Part shown: positions 9,021 to 17,226 of the stretch, piece by piece
Layout: the number at the start of each line of letters is the position of its first letter
How positions within the stretch are numbered: the first letter of the stretch is position 1
Source of the DNA: CAVSUZ01 sp963791885
GTDB lineage: Bacteria > Pseudomonadota > Alphaproteobacteria > Acetobacterales > Acetobacteraceae
Direction: 5' to 3'
Assembly (NCBI GenBank): GCA_963791885.1
Contig: CAWBUL010000006.1
Coordinates: forward strand, 992,001-1,056,000
Length of the DNA stretch: 64,000 nucleotides
Translations under genes and position numbers: made by a program
Notes under the pieces: generated by a model
The model's input: only the letters and a program-made list of their open reading frames with translations
Told to the model about the DNA's origin: nothing
The model's database searches: none

Positions 9021-10050
9021 TTAATCAGCCGCGGACGTTCGATGGCGCGCCAGCAAGAGCGCGTAGTCCACCGCTTCCACCAGAACTCTCCTCACTGGCG
9101 ATCCCTTTGCCCGCGATATCGAACGCCGTGCCGTGATCCACCGAGGTGCGGATGATCGGCAACCCCAGTGTGATATTCACGCCCGACAGCGCCTGCCACT
9201 TCCCGGTCGCGGCATCGACATTAAACCCCAGCAGCTTCACCGGGATGTGCCCCTGATCGTGATACATCGCCACAACCGCGTCGTACTGCCGCGCACGCAG
9301 CTTTACGAACACCGTATCGCCCGGCACCGGCCCTGTGACATCCATTCCCCTAGCCCGGAACGCCTCGATCACCGGCGTGGAAACCTTGATGTCCTGCTCT
9401 CCAAACAGGCCGCCTTCGCCGGCATGCGGGTTCAACGCCGCCACCGCAATCCGCGGCTCCGCCACACCCAAATCACGCACCGCCTGATGCGTCAGCTCGA
9501 TCACGCGCGACAGGCGCTCCGGCACCAGCAATCCCGGCACCTTCTCCAGCGCGACATGGGTCGTCACGTGTGAGACGCGAAAATCCCCGTGTGCCAGCAA
9601 CATCACCGAGCCGCGGCGCCCCGTCAGCTCCGCCAACAGCTCGGTATGCCCGGCGTAGTGATAGCCCGCCAGGTTCAGCGCCTCCTTGTTCAGCGGCGCA
9701 GTCACGATTGCGTCCACCCGCCCGGCCTGAGCCAGTTGCACCGCCTTCTCGATCGCGAGGTAAGCGAAGCGTCCTGCCTCTGCAGACACTGCGCCGCGCG
9801 GGATCGACTCGCGCTCCTCACCGGCGGGCAGCAACGCCAGCCCGGGCCAGTCATCCGCCTCGCCAACCACCGGGATATCGACTGAAGCAAACCCGGCCGC
9901 TTCCCGCAGCGCCGTCGCATGCCCGAGCACCAACAGCCCGAACTCTCCTGCTTCAATGCGCGGCCACAATCGAGCCGCCGCCTTGACGACGATCTCCGGC
10001 CCAATCCCCGCGGGATCACCCATCGTCAACGCGAGCATCGGACCCATCAT
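9021..10050 (-). CDS. pdxA2: PdxA2-type 4-phospho-D-threonate/erythronate dehydrogenase (single-base frameshift near the 3' end)
   Basis: PdxA-fold enzyme that oxidises and decarboxylates a 4-phosphorylated four-carbon acid to dihydroxyacetone phosphate. Family motifs are intact: ALTMGDPAGIGPEI at the N-terminus, HYAGHTELLAE, the metal histidines in MYHDQGHIPVK, and TSVDHGTAFDIAGKG. Pairing with a DUF1537 kinase (ATGA overlap at 10047-10050) marks it as PdxA2 rather than the vitamin B6 enzyme. After GIASEES the frame breaks: one extra base at 9084-9085 replaces the expected LVEAVDYALLLARHRTSAAD with a short unrelated tail ending at 9025. The proper stop in the restored frame is at 9021-9023. 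Only about 20 C-terminal residues are affected. Confidence 0.85.
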
Positions 10051-11120
10051 CGCCCTCCCAACAGTCTCACCAGCAATCCGGCATCACCGAATGCACCGGA
10101 TTTCGACACCACCGTCACCCCGTCCCAACGTCCGCCGTTCATCACCGATGTGGGGACGCCCGGCACGATCTCCCCATCCACCTCCAACCATTCTGCCTCA
10201 AGCATGTCGCAGACATCCCGAAGGGTCTCGCCGCCGGCGATCACCAGCGTCCCAGGCATGTCCAGCTGACGGAGCAACGCAGCAAACACATCGGCAATCC
10301 GCAGTCGGGCCTCCGGCCGCGCTATGCCTGGCGGCAGCGTCACAGTCACGGCCGCCGCACCCTGCTCCAGCCGCCGCGCCACCGGTGCGGCCTCCTCCAT
10401 GCTCCCCTGCTTGATCCGCAGCACATGCGCCCAGGCGGCTGACAGTTGCGACACGCTGGTAGGATGGTCCGACCCGATCAGCGCCAGAATGGGCCCGGGC
10501 AAGGGCGGAGGCGGGGGCTCCACCTTATCCGTCAACGCCCCGGCCAGACCGCCCGACCCACACCAGAGGATTCGCCCGTCCAGGCATCGCGCGGCATCCA
10601 CCACGGCCAACAGATCCGCTTCCGTTTCGGCGTCCCACAAGCTGACGCCCGTCACCGCGTCCTCGCCCGCCCTGCAAGGGATCACCGGCACACCCAACCC
10701 CGCAAGTTCCTCCACCAGATCCACGTTGCAATCTCGCCACCCCTCGGCGACCCGCGTCATCTGCCGCCCGCCTCGCATCACCCGCCCCTGAAACGGAAAT
10801 GCCGGCGCGATGACGCAGTGATCGAACAGCCGGAGACAGGCGCTGATCTCGGCGGCCGGACTACCCCGCAACAAGCTATCCATCTTCTTGAACGCGACGT
10901 CTGACTGGGTCAGCAACCCCGCTAGGCTACGGGTCACTCGGCGTGCCTCAACCGCGCCGACTTCCCGTGTCCCCGTATCCACAGCCCCCGATCCCACCAG
11001 CACCTCCAGCAACTCTGGCGGCCGCCAAAACACCGGCAACGGTCCCGTCGTGCAGATGAACCGAGCTGCGGAGTCCAGGGCCCCGGTCAGGTCATCGGCC
11101 AGGACCCGGACCACGGTCAT
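10047..11120 (-). CDS. Four-carbon acid sugar kinase (DUF1537; D-threonate/D-erythronate kinase family)
   Basis: ATP-dependent kinase that phosphorylates four-carbon sugar acids such as D-threonate or D-erythronate at C4. The N-terminal domain starts VRVLADDLTGALDSAA and contains KKMDSLLRG. The C-terminal nucleotide domain contains LVIAGGETLRDVCDML and ends with SKSGAFGDAGLL, the DUF1537 signature (K-S-G-x-F-G). At 357 residues it is somewhat shorter than most members (about 420) but both domains are recognisable. It overlaps pdxA2 by four bases, the known kinase plus PdxA2 catabolic module. The exact stereoisomer cannot be assigned. Its start codon abuts the stop of the PDRP gene. Confidence 0.85.
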   Translation of the reverse strand: MTVVRVLADDLTGALDSAARFICTTGPLPVFWRPPELLEVLVGSGAVDTGTREVGAVEARRVTRSLAGLLTQSDVAFKKMDSLLRGSPAAEISACLRLFDHCVIAPAFPFQGRVMRGGRQMTRVAEGWRDCNVDLVEELAGLGVPVIPCRAGEDAVTGVSLWDAETEADLLAVVDAARCLDGRILWCGSGGLAGALTDKVEPPPPPLPGPILALIGSDHPTSVSQLSAAWAHVLRIKQGSMEEAAPVARRLEQGAAAVTVTLPPGIARPEARLRIADVFAALLRQLDMPGTLVIAGGETLRDVCDMLEAEWLEVDGEIVPGVPTSVMNGGRWDGVTVVSKSGAFGDAGLLVRLLGGR

Positions 11121-11981
11121 TCAATGACTGCGCTGCTTGCGTCGGCGCTCGTGCCACGCATCCGTCAGCTGCAGCACCGTCGCCGCCGTCTCCTCGATGG
11201 ATCGTCGGGTCACATCGATCACCGGCCATCCGTGTCGGTTGCACAGCCGCCGCGCCCAAAGCAGCTCCGACTTCACCGCCTCCTCATCGACGTACTCGGA
11301 GCTGTCCTGGCGAATGAGGGCGGCGCTGTCCTGGCTCGCGATCAACCGCAGCCGATGCTTGCGGATCTCGATCAGCGCCCGAGGCTCCAGTGTCAGCCCG
11401 ATCACGGGCACTGACAGCTCCAGCAACCCATCAGGCTCCGGCAGCCCCGGCACGAGGGGCACGTTCGCCGCCTTGATCCCCCGATTGGCCAGGTAAAAGC
11501 AGGTCGGCGTCTTGGAGCTGCGCGACACCCCTACCAGCACGACGTCAGCCTCCGGCAGGCCGAGCTGGGCCTGCCCGTCGTCATGCGCCAGCACGTAGTG
11601 CATGGCGTCGATACGCTGAAAATAATCCGCGTTCAGCACATACTGCCGCCCCGGGCGCGCCCCTGCCTCCTCCCCGATATAGTCCTGGAGCAGGTTCATG
11701 ACGGGATCGAGGACGTTGACCACGGGAAGGTTCAGGCGCTGGCAAGTAACCTCCAGGTCACCCCGCAGGGCCTTGTCGACCAGCGTGGACAGAATCGGCC
11801 CCGGATCGGCCTCGATCCCCTCCAGCACACGGTGCAGCTGGAAGCGGGTGCGGATCAGGCTCCAGCGATGATACGCAATCTGCACATGCTCGAACTGAGC
11901 CGTGGTCGCGCGCGTGATCGCATTCAGGGTCTCTCCCGTCGCATCCGAGACCAGATGCAGGTTTATGCGCTCGCGCGACAT
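11121..11981 (-). CDS. Pyruvate,phosphate dikinase / PEP synthetase regulatory protein (PDRP, DUF299)
   Basis: Bifunctional serine/threonine kinase and phosphorylase that switches pyruvate,phosphate dikinase or PEP synthetase off and on. The 286 residues begin with the typical INLHLVSDATGETLNAITRA and carry the P-loop-like GVSRSSKTPTCFYLANRG near residue 155. Gene order matters here: in Rickettsia, and by my recollection Caulobacter, the PDRP gene is one border of the replication origin with hemE as the other, and that is the arrangement found here. The gene is divergent from hemE. Whether the target is PPDK or PEP synthetase cannot be told from this window. Confidence 0.92.
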   Translation of the reverse strand: MSRERINLHLVSDATGETLNAITRATTAQFEHVQIAYHRWSLIRTRFQLHRVLEGIEADPGPILSTLVDKALRGDLEVTCQRLNLPVVNVLDPVMNLLQDYIGEEAGARPGRQYVLNADYFQRIDAMHYVLAHDDGQAQLGLPEADVVLVGVSRSSKTPTCFYLANRGIKAANVPLVPGLPEPDGLLELSVPVIGLTLEPRALIEIRKHRLRLIASQDSAALIRQDSSEYVDEEAVKSELLWARRLCNRHGWPVIDVTRRSIEETAATVLQLTDAWHERRRKQRSH

Positions 11982-12367
11982 CTACTGATTATAGCTCGGA
12001 TCGAGCTGGATCGATACGGAACAGGCGCCGCGGCTTCGCGGCCAGAGATGTCGCGCTCAGTCGCTCACAGGTACTCTCGATCCTGTGAGTTAAGTGGATA
12101 ACCCAGGGGTTGTCCCCACCCTCTCACGACGCCACTGGAAGAGCGGGGAAAACCGGCTCGCTCACACGCCCGTGAGGATAACGAGGGGCACTCGTCCACA
12201 TTCAGGGGACATCCAGAAAAACTGCATCAGCGTCAGAGCGCTCTGGCCTCACCTTGATGTGAGCAACCCTTGGTTGTTCACACCAGTAGCGGGGTACCCC
12301 AATTCACACACCCCCAATCACCACTACATCCATTCTTAGATTCCTTCCTTCTCTGTTAAGCGGAGTC
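11982..12367. other. Probable chromosomal replication origin (oriC) between the PDRP gene and hemE
   Basis: A 386-bp gap with no plausible gene, flanked by PDRP and hemE as at Rickettsia and Caulobacter origins. Near-consensus DnaA boxes (TTATCCACA or complement) are seen at 12093-12101 (AGTGGATAA, 8/9) and 12173-12181 (TGAGGATAA, 8/9). Weaker ones are at 12110-12118 (TTGTCCCCA), 12192-12200 (TCGTCCACA) and 12274-12282 (TTGTTCACA). There is an inverted repeat CTCACAGG/CCTGTGAG at 12064-12089 and a 12-bp palindrome CAGAGCGCTCTG at 12234-12245. The segment 12301-12360 is AT-richer (25 of 60 bases are G or C) than the surroundings and could be the unwinding element. GANTC sites occur at 12339 and 12363, the second abutting the hemE start. 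Flanking genes diverge. No box is a perfect 9/9 match. The region must also hold the hemE and PDRP promoters. Confidence 0.7.
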
Positions 12368-13396
12368 ATGACGAAGCCCCTTCTCAGGGTTCTGGCTGGC
12401 GAAGCACTCCAGCCTTCACCCGTCTGGCTCATGCGCCAGGCAGGACGATACCTGCCGGAATATCGTGCTCTGCGCGCCAAGGCGGGCGGGTTCCTCGACC
12501 TATGCCTGACCCCGCCCTGGGCCGCCGAGATCACGCTGCAACCCATCCGCCGATTCGGCTTGGACGCGGCCATTCTGTTCAGCGACATCCTGATCGTACC
12601 ATGGGCTCTCGGTCAGGAACTGGATTATCGCGAAGGGGAGGGGCCGGTCCTTGCCCCGGTCCGTTCGGGCGCCGACCTCGCTCACCTCGAACTCAAACGC
12701 CTGCCCCATGCCATCGCCCCAGTGCTCGAGACCGTCTCCCGCGTGGCTGGCAGTCTGCGCGCCGACTATCCGCAGACCGCGTTGATCGGCTTTGCCGGGG
12801 CTCCCTTCACCGTCGCCTGTTACATGATCGATGGGCGCGGCACGCGGGATTTCATCGAAACCCGAACCCGAGCCTATGCCGACGAGGCCTTTTTCCAACG
12901 ACTGATGACGCTGCTGTGCGACGCAACCGTGGAGTATCTCTCCGCCCAGATCACCGCGGGTGCGGAGGTTGTCCAGCTCTTCGACACCTGGGCTGGAATC
13001 CTGCCGCCCGATCTATTCCGTCGATACGTGATCGAACCAACAGCCCGTATCGTTGCCGCGGTCCGGGCACGTCATGTCCAGGTCCCCGTGATCGGTTTTC
13101 CACGTCTCGCCGGAACCATGCTGGATGAATATGCCGAGAAAACGGGCGTACATGCCGTCGGCGTCGATACGTCCACCAGACTTGCCGCGGTCCACGCGCA
13201 GGTAACGCTCCAGGGCAATCTCGACCCGCTTGCCCTTCTGGTCGGGGGCCCGCCGCTCCACAGAGCTATGGCCGCCGTTCTGGACGATGCCGCGCACCGA
13301 CCCCACGTCTTCAACCTCGGCCATGGTGTGCTGCCCCAGACACCGCCCGAGCATGTTGCCGACCTCGTGGGGCAGGTGCGTGGGGAGACGGCGTGA
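12368..13396 (+). CDS. hemE: Uroporphyrinogen decarboxylase
   Basis: Cytosolic enzyme of haem synthesis that removes four carboxyl groups from uroporphyrinogen III to give coproporphyrinogen III. The 342 residues carry the signature PVWLMRQAGRYLPEYRALR with the substrate arginines near residue 25, the catalytic Asp in AAILFSDILIVPWALG, and GFAGAPFT. The length is normal. The start ATG at 12368 follows a GGAG-containing leader. It opens a tetrapyrrole operon and overlaps hemH by four bases (GTGA). The gap upstream looks like the replication origin. Confidence 0.97.
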   Translation: MTKPLLRVLAGEALQPSPVWLMRQAGRYLPEYRALRAKAGGFLDLCLTPPWAAEITLQPIRRFGLDAAILFSDILIVPWALGQELDYREGEGPVLAPVRSGADLAHLELKRLPHAIAPVLETVSRVAGSLRADYPQTALIGFAGAPFTVACYMIDGRGTRDFIETRTRAYADEAFFQRLMTLLCDATVEYLSAQITAGAEVVQLFDTWAGILPPDLFRRYVIEPTARIVAAVRARHVQVPVIGFPRLAGTMLDEYAEKTGVHAVGVDTSTRLAAVHAQVTLQGNLDPLALLVGGPPLHRAMAAVLDDAAHRPHVFNLGHGVLPQTPPEHVADLVGQVRGETA

Positions 13397-14496
13397 CCGG
13401 GCCGCGAGTCGCGATCGTCCTGTTTAATCTCGGTGGTCCGGATCGCCCGGAGTCCATCCGCCCGTTCCTGATGAACCTGTTTCGCGATCCTGCGATCCTC
13501 CGCGTTCCTTTCTTCGTCCGGCCGTTTCTCGCGCGCCTGATCGCCCGCCGTCGCCTCGCCCCTGCCACTGAGAATTACGCGATCCTCGGCGGTAAATCGC
13601 CACTCCTGGAGCTCACCCAGGCGCAGGGATCGGCACTGGAAGCGGCGCTCTCGGAGATGGAAGCGAATTGCTTTATCGCCATGCGCTACTGGCACCCGTT
13701 TAGCGTGGCCATCGCACGTGACGTGAAGGCCTGGGAGCCGGACGAGGTCATCCTGCTCCCGCTCTACCCCCAGTTCTCGACGACCACGACAGGGAGTTCT
13801 CTCCAGGAATGGCGGAACGCTGCGTCTCGCGTCGGTCTGATCGCCCCGGTGACCACACTCTGCTGCTGGTTTGACGACCCCGCCTTTATCGCCGCGACTG
13901 CAGCCCCGATCCGCCGTGCCCTGGAGCAGGCCCGCGCCACGTTGCCCGCTGGCACACCGATCCGCGTATTGTTCTCCGCGCACGGCCTGCCCGAGATCAT
14001 CGTCAAACAGGGCGATCCCTACCAATGGCAGATCGAGCGTTGTGCCAAAGCTTTGGCAACCGCGCTGAACGAGCCTGATCTCGACTGGATCGTCTGCTAC
14101 CAATCCCGAGCCACTCCGCAGAAATGGCTGGATCCCTCGACCGATCACGAGATTGAACGCGCGGCCAGGGACCATGTCGCTCTCGTCGTGGTGCCGCTCG
14201 CCTTCGTCTCGGAGCATTCCGAGACCTTGGTCGAGTTGGATGTGGAATACGGTCGGCTGGCCGAGCGCCTGGGGGTGCCCGGCTATTTCCGGGTTCCGAC
14301 GCAGAACAGCGACCCGGATTTCATCGCTGCGCTCGCCGGGCTGGTACGCCGTGCCCGTGGGCGTGGCCCTGGCCTTTGCAGTGACGCTGGCACGCGTCTC
14401 TGCCCGCAGCACCTCGCGGGATGCCCTATACGGAGTGACCGTCTATATCGGGCGCATGAAGAACACCGCCTCGAACGAGAAACTGTCGAGGATTAG
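13393..14496 (+). CDS. hemH: Ferrochelatase
   Basis: Inserts ferrous iron into protoporphyrin IX, the last step of haem synthesis. The 367-residue product starts at GTG inside the hemE stop. It has the catalytic histidine in LFSAHGLPE, the region CYQSRATPQKWLDPSTDHEI, and the acidic motif VSEHSETLVELDVEYG. The C-terminus carries three cysteines arranged C-x7-C-x6-C (GLC...RLC...AGC). Some bacterial ferrochelatases, including that of Caulobacter, bind a [2Fe-2S] cluster through C-terminal cysteines; binding here is inferred. Its 3' end overlaps the start of the HAD gene by 41 bp in a different frame. Confidence 0.95.
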   Translation: MTGPRVAIVLFNLGGPDRPESIRPFLMNLFRDPAILRVPFFVRPFLARLIARRRLAPATENYAILGGKSPLLELTQAQGSALEAALSEMEANCFIAMRYWHPFSVAIARDVKAWEPDEVILLPLYPQFSTTTTGSSLQEWRNAASRVGLIAPVTTLCCWFDDPAFIAATAAPIRRALEQARATLPAGTPIRVLFSAHGLPEIIVKQGDPYQWQIERCAKALATALNEPDLDWIVCYQSRATPQKWLDPSTDHEIERAARDHVALVVVPLAFVSEHSETLVELDVEYGRLAERLGVPGYFRVPTQNSDPDFIAALAGLVRRARGRGPGLCSDAGTRLCPQHLAGCPIRSDRLYRAHEEHRLERETVED

Positions 14497-15157
14497 CGCC
14501 CCATCGCTCCGCCTCGTCATCTTTGACTGCGATGGAGTGCTGATCGACAGCGAGCCGGTCGTGAACCGGGTTGTTGCTGCTGAACTCACCCATCTGGGCT
14601 GGCCCATGACGCGCGATGAAGCCTATCAGCGTTTTCTCGGCCTCGATCTGAATGCCATGGTCCCACTGGTCGAGGCCACTCTCGGCCATCCGCTTCCGAT
14701 GGGTTGGCTGGACCAAATCACCGCCCGCATCATCGATGGCTTGCATACCGACGCTCCCATGGTTCCCGGCGCGCGCGAGGCGTTGAATGCCGTTGACGCC
14801 ATGGGCTTGCCTTGGCGCGTCGCCTCGAATTCATCGCATGCCGAGATGCGAGCAAAGTTCGCCGCCAATGGCTTGCTCGAAGTCGTCGAAGGTCGCCTGC
14901 ACAGCTACACCGACGTTCCACAGGGCAAACCCGCGCCGGACCTTTTTCTTGCCGCGGCGCAGGCACAAGGCGTTTCTCCGGCTGCTTGTCTCGTGGTTGA
15001 AGATTCCATTCCCGGCGTGACCGGTGCCACCGCCGCGGGCATGAGGTGCCTTGCCCTTGCTCGGCACGGAGACGGCCGTGGTCTCGCCGCTGCCGGTGCG
15101 ACCGTATTCAACGACATGCACGCTCTGCCGGATCTGCTCTACCGCTACGCCGCATGA
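14456..15157 (+). CDS. HAD-superfamily phosphatase, beta-phosphoglucomutase/phosphoglycolate phosphatase-like
   Basis: Haloacid-dehalogenase hydrolase of about 233 residues. Motif I FDCDGVLIDSEP is near residue 22, motif II is VASNSS, the motif III lysine is in QGKPAPDLF, and motif IV VVEDSIPGVTGA is present. A helical cap (subclass I) lies between motifs I and II. The ATG at 14456 is chosen because the homology begins just after it; the frame is open further upstream only as overlap with hemH. It sits between hemH and hemJ and is coupled to hemJ by an ATGA overlap. The substrate is unknown; a small phosphosugar or glycolate phosphate is usual for this type. Confidence 0.88.
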   Translation: MKNTASNEKLSRISAPSLRLVIFDCDGVLIDSEPVVNRVVAAELTHLGWPMTRDEAYQRFLGLDLNAMVPLVEATLGHPLPMGWLDQITARIIDGLHTDAPMVPGAREALNAVDAMGLPWRVASNSSHAEMRAKFAANGLLEVVEGRLHSYTDVPQGKPAPDLFLAAAQAQGVSPAACLVVEDSIPGVTGATAAGMRCLALARHGDGRGLAAAGATVFNDMHALPDLLYRYAA

Positions 15158-15606
15158 CCATCGCCGCGATGACGCCGTTCTACCTCTGGGCCAAGGCGTT
15201 TCACATCATCTCAATGGTCGCCTGGATGTCCGGCATGTTCTACCTGCCGCGCCTCTATGTGTACCATTGCGATGCGCGGCCCGGATCGGCCGAGAGCGAG
15301 CGATTTAAGGTGATGGAGCGCCGGCTGCTCAAGCAGATCATCAACCCCGCGATGATCGCAACCTGGACATTCGGCATCATCCTCGTGCTCACGCCGGGCG
15401 TCATCGACTGGTCTTGGGGCTGGTGGCACGTGAAGCTCGCGGCAGTGATCGCCATGTCCGCCCTGCACGGCTTCTACGCCCGCTGGCGCAAGGACTTCCT
15501 GCATGACCGCAACCACCGCCCAGCCCGCTTTTACCGCATTGCCAACGAGATCCCGACGCTGCTCCTCGCCCTGATCGTCATCATGGTCATCGTCCGCCCA
15601 TTCTGA
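15154..15606 (+). CDS. hemJ: HemJ, membrane protoporphyrinogen IX oxidase (UPF0093)
   Basis: Small integral membrane protein that oxidises protoporphyrinogen IX to protoporphyrin IX in bacteria lacking HemG and HemY. About 150 residues with four predicted helices. The conserved His and surrounding residues are in LWAKAFHIISMVAWMSGMFY, the RL-x-x-Y and RRLLKQIINPAM motifs follow, and WWHVKLAAV lies in the third helix. It supplies the substrate of the HemH encoded upstream, so hemE, hemH and hemJ form a functional haem operon. The ATG at 15154 overlaps the HAD stop. Confidence 0.93.
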   Translation: MTIAAMTPFYLWAKAFHIISMVAWMSGMFYLPRLYVYHCDARPGSAESERFKVMERRLLKQIINPAMIATWTFGIILVLTPGVIDWSWGWWHVKLAAVIAMSALHGFYARWRKDFLHDRNHRPARFYRIANEIPTLLLALIVIMVIVRPF

Positions 15607-15616
15607 GGATGCTCCC

Positions 15617-15657
15617 TGTGAAGACGGCTGTGTGAGGACAGCTTTGTGAGGACGGCT
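15617..15657. repeat. Three 13-bp direct repeats downstream of hemJ
   Basis: Imperfect tandem copies of TGTGAGGACGGCT at 15617-15629 (TGTGAAGACGGCT), 15631-15643 (TGTGAGGACAGCT) and 15645-15657, spaced 14 bases start to start. They lie just after the hemJ stop, at the beginning of the 261-bp leader of rho. They may be a small slippage expansion or a protein-binding array. The rest of the leader up to 15867 shows nothing I can name. Confidence 0.6.
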
Positions 15658-15867
15658 TGAAACAAAGCGTCTCGCGTGCCATCTGGCCATTGACGGACGC
15701 ACCGGCCCATCGCTAGTGTCGCGCGTCTATCAGCGGTGTTCGCGCCGCTTCCCCACCCATCCCACCTGACGGAACAAGCCACAGCCTGAATTGGGCCAGT
15801 TGTATCCCGGGCAGCAACCAAACCCGGTCCGTCGCCATACCATAGAAGAAGCACCAGAGCGTCCCAG

Positions 15868-17142
15868 ATGCATCTCGCCGAACTCAAGGCAAAGTCGCCC
15901 GCCGATCTGCTGAGCTACGCCGAATCCCTGCAGATCGAGAACGCATCATCCCTGCGCAAGCAGGACATGATGTTCGCCATCCTGAAAAACCTGGCCGAAA
16001 ACGACCAGGCCATTCATGGTGAAGGCACCCTCGAAATTCTTTCCGATGGCTTCGGTTTCCTCCGAAGCCCCGAAGCCAATTACCTCCCGGGGCCCGACGA
16101 TATCTACGTCAGTCCCAGCCAGGTGCGCCGCTTCGCCCTTCGCACCGGCGATTCGGTTGAAGGCCAGATTCGCGCCCCCAAAGACGGGGAGCGCTACTTC
16201 TCCCTTCTTAAAATCAACACAATCAATTTCGAACCGCCCGAGGCGGTCCGCCACCGCATTAACTTCGACAACCTCACGCCGCTCTATCCAGACCGGCGGC
16301 TGAAAATGGAAGTCGAGAACTTCCAGTCCGTCGCGAAAGGTCCTGCGAAGGACAACACGCCTCGCGTCATCGACCTGATCTCTCCCATCGGCATGGGCCA
16401 GCGCGCTCTGATTGTGGCGCCCCCGCGCACCGGCAAGACCGTGATGTTGCAAAACATCGCCACCGCCATCGCCGCCAACCACCCGGAAGTCTTCCTGATC
16501 GTACTGCTGATTGATGAGCGCCCGGAGGAAGTCACCGACATGGCCCGCAGCGTGAAGGGCGAGGTCATTAGCTCCACCTTCGACGAACCCGCCACCCGCC
16601 ACGTGCAGGTGACGGAAATGGTGCTCGAAAAAGCCAAGCGTCTCGTCGAGCACAAGCGCGACGTCGTCATCCTGCTCAATTCGATCACGCGCCTCGCACG
16701 CGCCTACAACACAGTCGTGCCCTCATCCGGTAAGGTGCTGACCGGCGGTGTTGACGCAAACGCGTTGCAGCGTCCCAAGCGCTTTTTCGGCGCCGCGCGC
16801 AATATCGAAGAAGGTGGCAGCCTCACCATCATCGCCACCGCGCTGATCGATACCGGCAGCCGCATGGACGAGGTGATCTTCGAAGAGTTCAAGGGAACCG
16901 GTAACTCCGAAATTATCCTCGACCGTAAGCTGTCGGATAAACGCACCTTCCCCGCGATCGACATCACGAAGTCGGGCACCCGCAAGGAAGAGCTGCTAGT
17001 CGACAAATCGACGCTGTCGAAGATGTGGGTCCTACGCCGCATCCTGAACCCGATGGGCACCGTCGACGCCATGGAGTTCCTGTTGGACAAGTTGAAATAC
17101 AGCAAGACCAACAACGACTTCTTCGACGCGATGAATACCTGA
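15868..17142 (+). CDS. rho: Transcription termination factor Rho
   Basis: Hexameric RNA helicase that ends transcription at Rho-dependent sites. 424 residues, normal length. The N-terminal helix bundle (MHLAELKAKSPADLLSYAE) is followed by the cold-shock-like RNA-binding domain (EGTLEILSDGFGFLRSP), Walker A APPRTGKTVMLQ near residue 185, Walker B VVILLNSITRLARAYN, and the secondary RNA site with GKVLTGGVDANAL. The hemE-hemH-hemJ-rho order is the conserved origin-proximal block of alphaproteobacteria. Confidence 0.97.
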   Translation: MHLAELKAKSPADLLSYAESLQIENASSLRKQDMMFAILKNLAENDQAIHGEGTLEILSDGFGFLRSPEANYLPGPDDIYVSPSQVRRFALRTGDSVEGQIRAPKDGERYFSLLKINTINFEPPEAVRHRINFDNLTPLYPDRRLKMEVENFQSVAKGPAKDNTPRVIDLISPIGMGQRALIVAPPRTGKTVMLQNIATAIAANHPEVFLIVLLIDERPEEVTDMARSVKGEVISSTFDEPATRHVQVTEMVLEKAKRLVEHKRDVVILLNSITRLARAYNTVVPSSGKVLTGGVDANALQRPKRFFGAARNIEEGGSLTIIATALIDTGSRMDEVIFEEFKGTGNSEIILDRKLSDKRTFPAIDITKSGTRKEELLVDKSTLSKMWVLRRILNPMGTVDAMEFLLDKLKYSKTNNDFFDAMNT

Positions 17143-17161
17143 TCCGCTATGGCGGAGACAT

Positions 17162-17210
17162 AGAGCAGGATCGCGCGAGGCCGAAGGTCAGAGCGCGTGA
17201 ATCCTGCTCT
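17162..17210 (+). terminator. Long hairpin after rho (possible terminator)
   Basis: Arms AGAGCAGGAT (17162-17171) and ATCCTGCTCT (17201-17210) are perfect complements, and inner CGCGC and GCGCG can extend the stem. There is no clear U-tract, so it may be a weak terminator or a leader structure. It ends 16 bases before the ATG of the next gene and supports placing that start at 17227 rather than further upstream. Confidence 0.5.
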
Positions 17211-17226
17211 CAAACAACGGCCGCCC

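Noticed and set aside
13072..14412. 446-codon minus-strand frame
   Set aside because: Antisense to hemE and hemH; composition is shadow-like and no motif is seen.
17197..17226. Earlier start for the GT9 gene at 17197
   Set aside because: It would begin inside the post-rho hairpin, and the family N-terminus MRILFVTSNRVGD starts at 17227.
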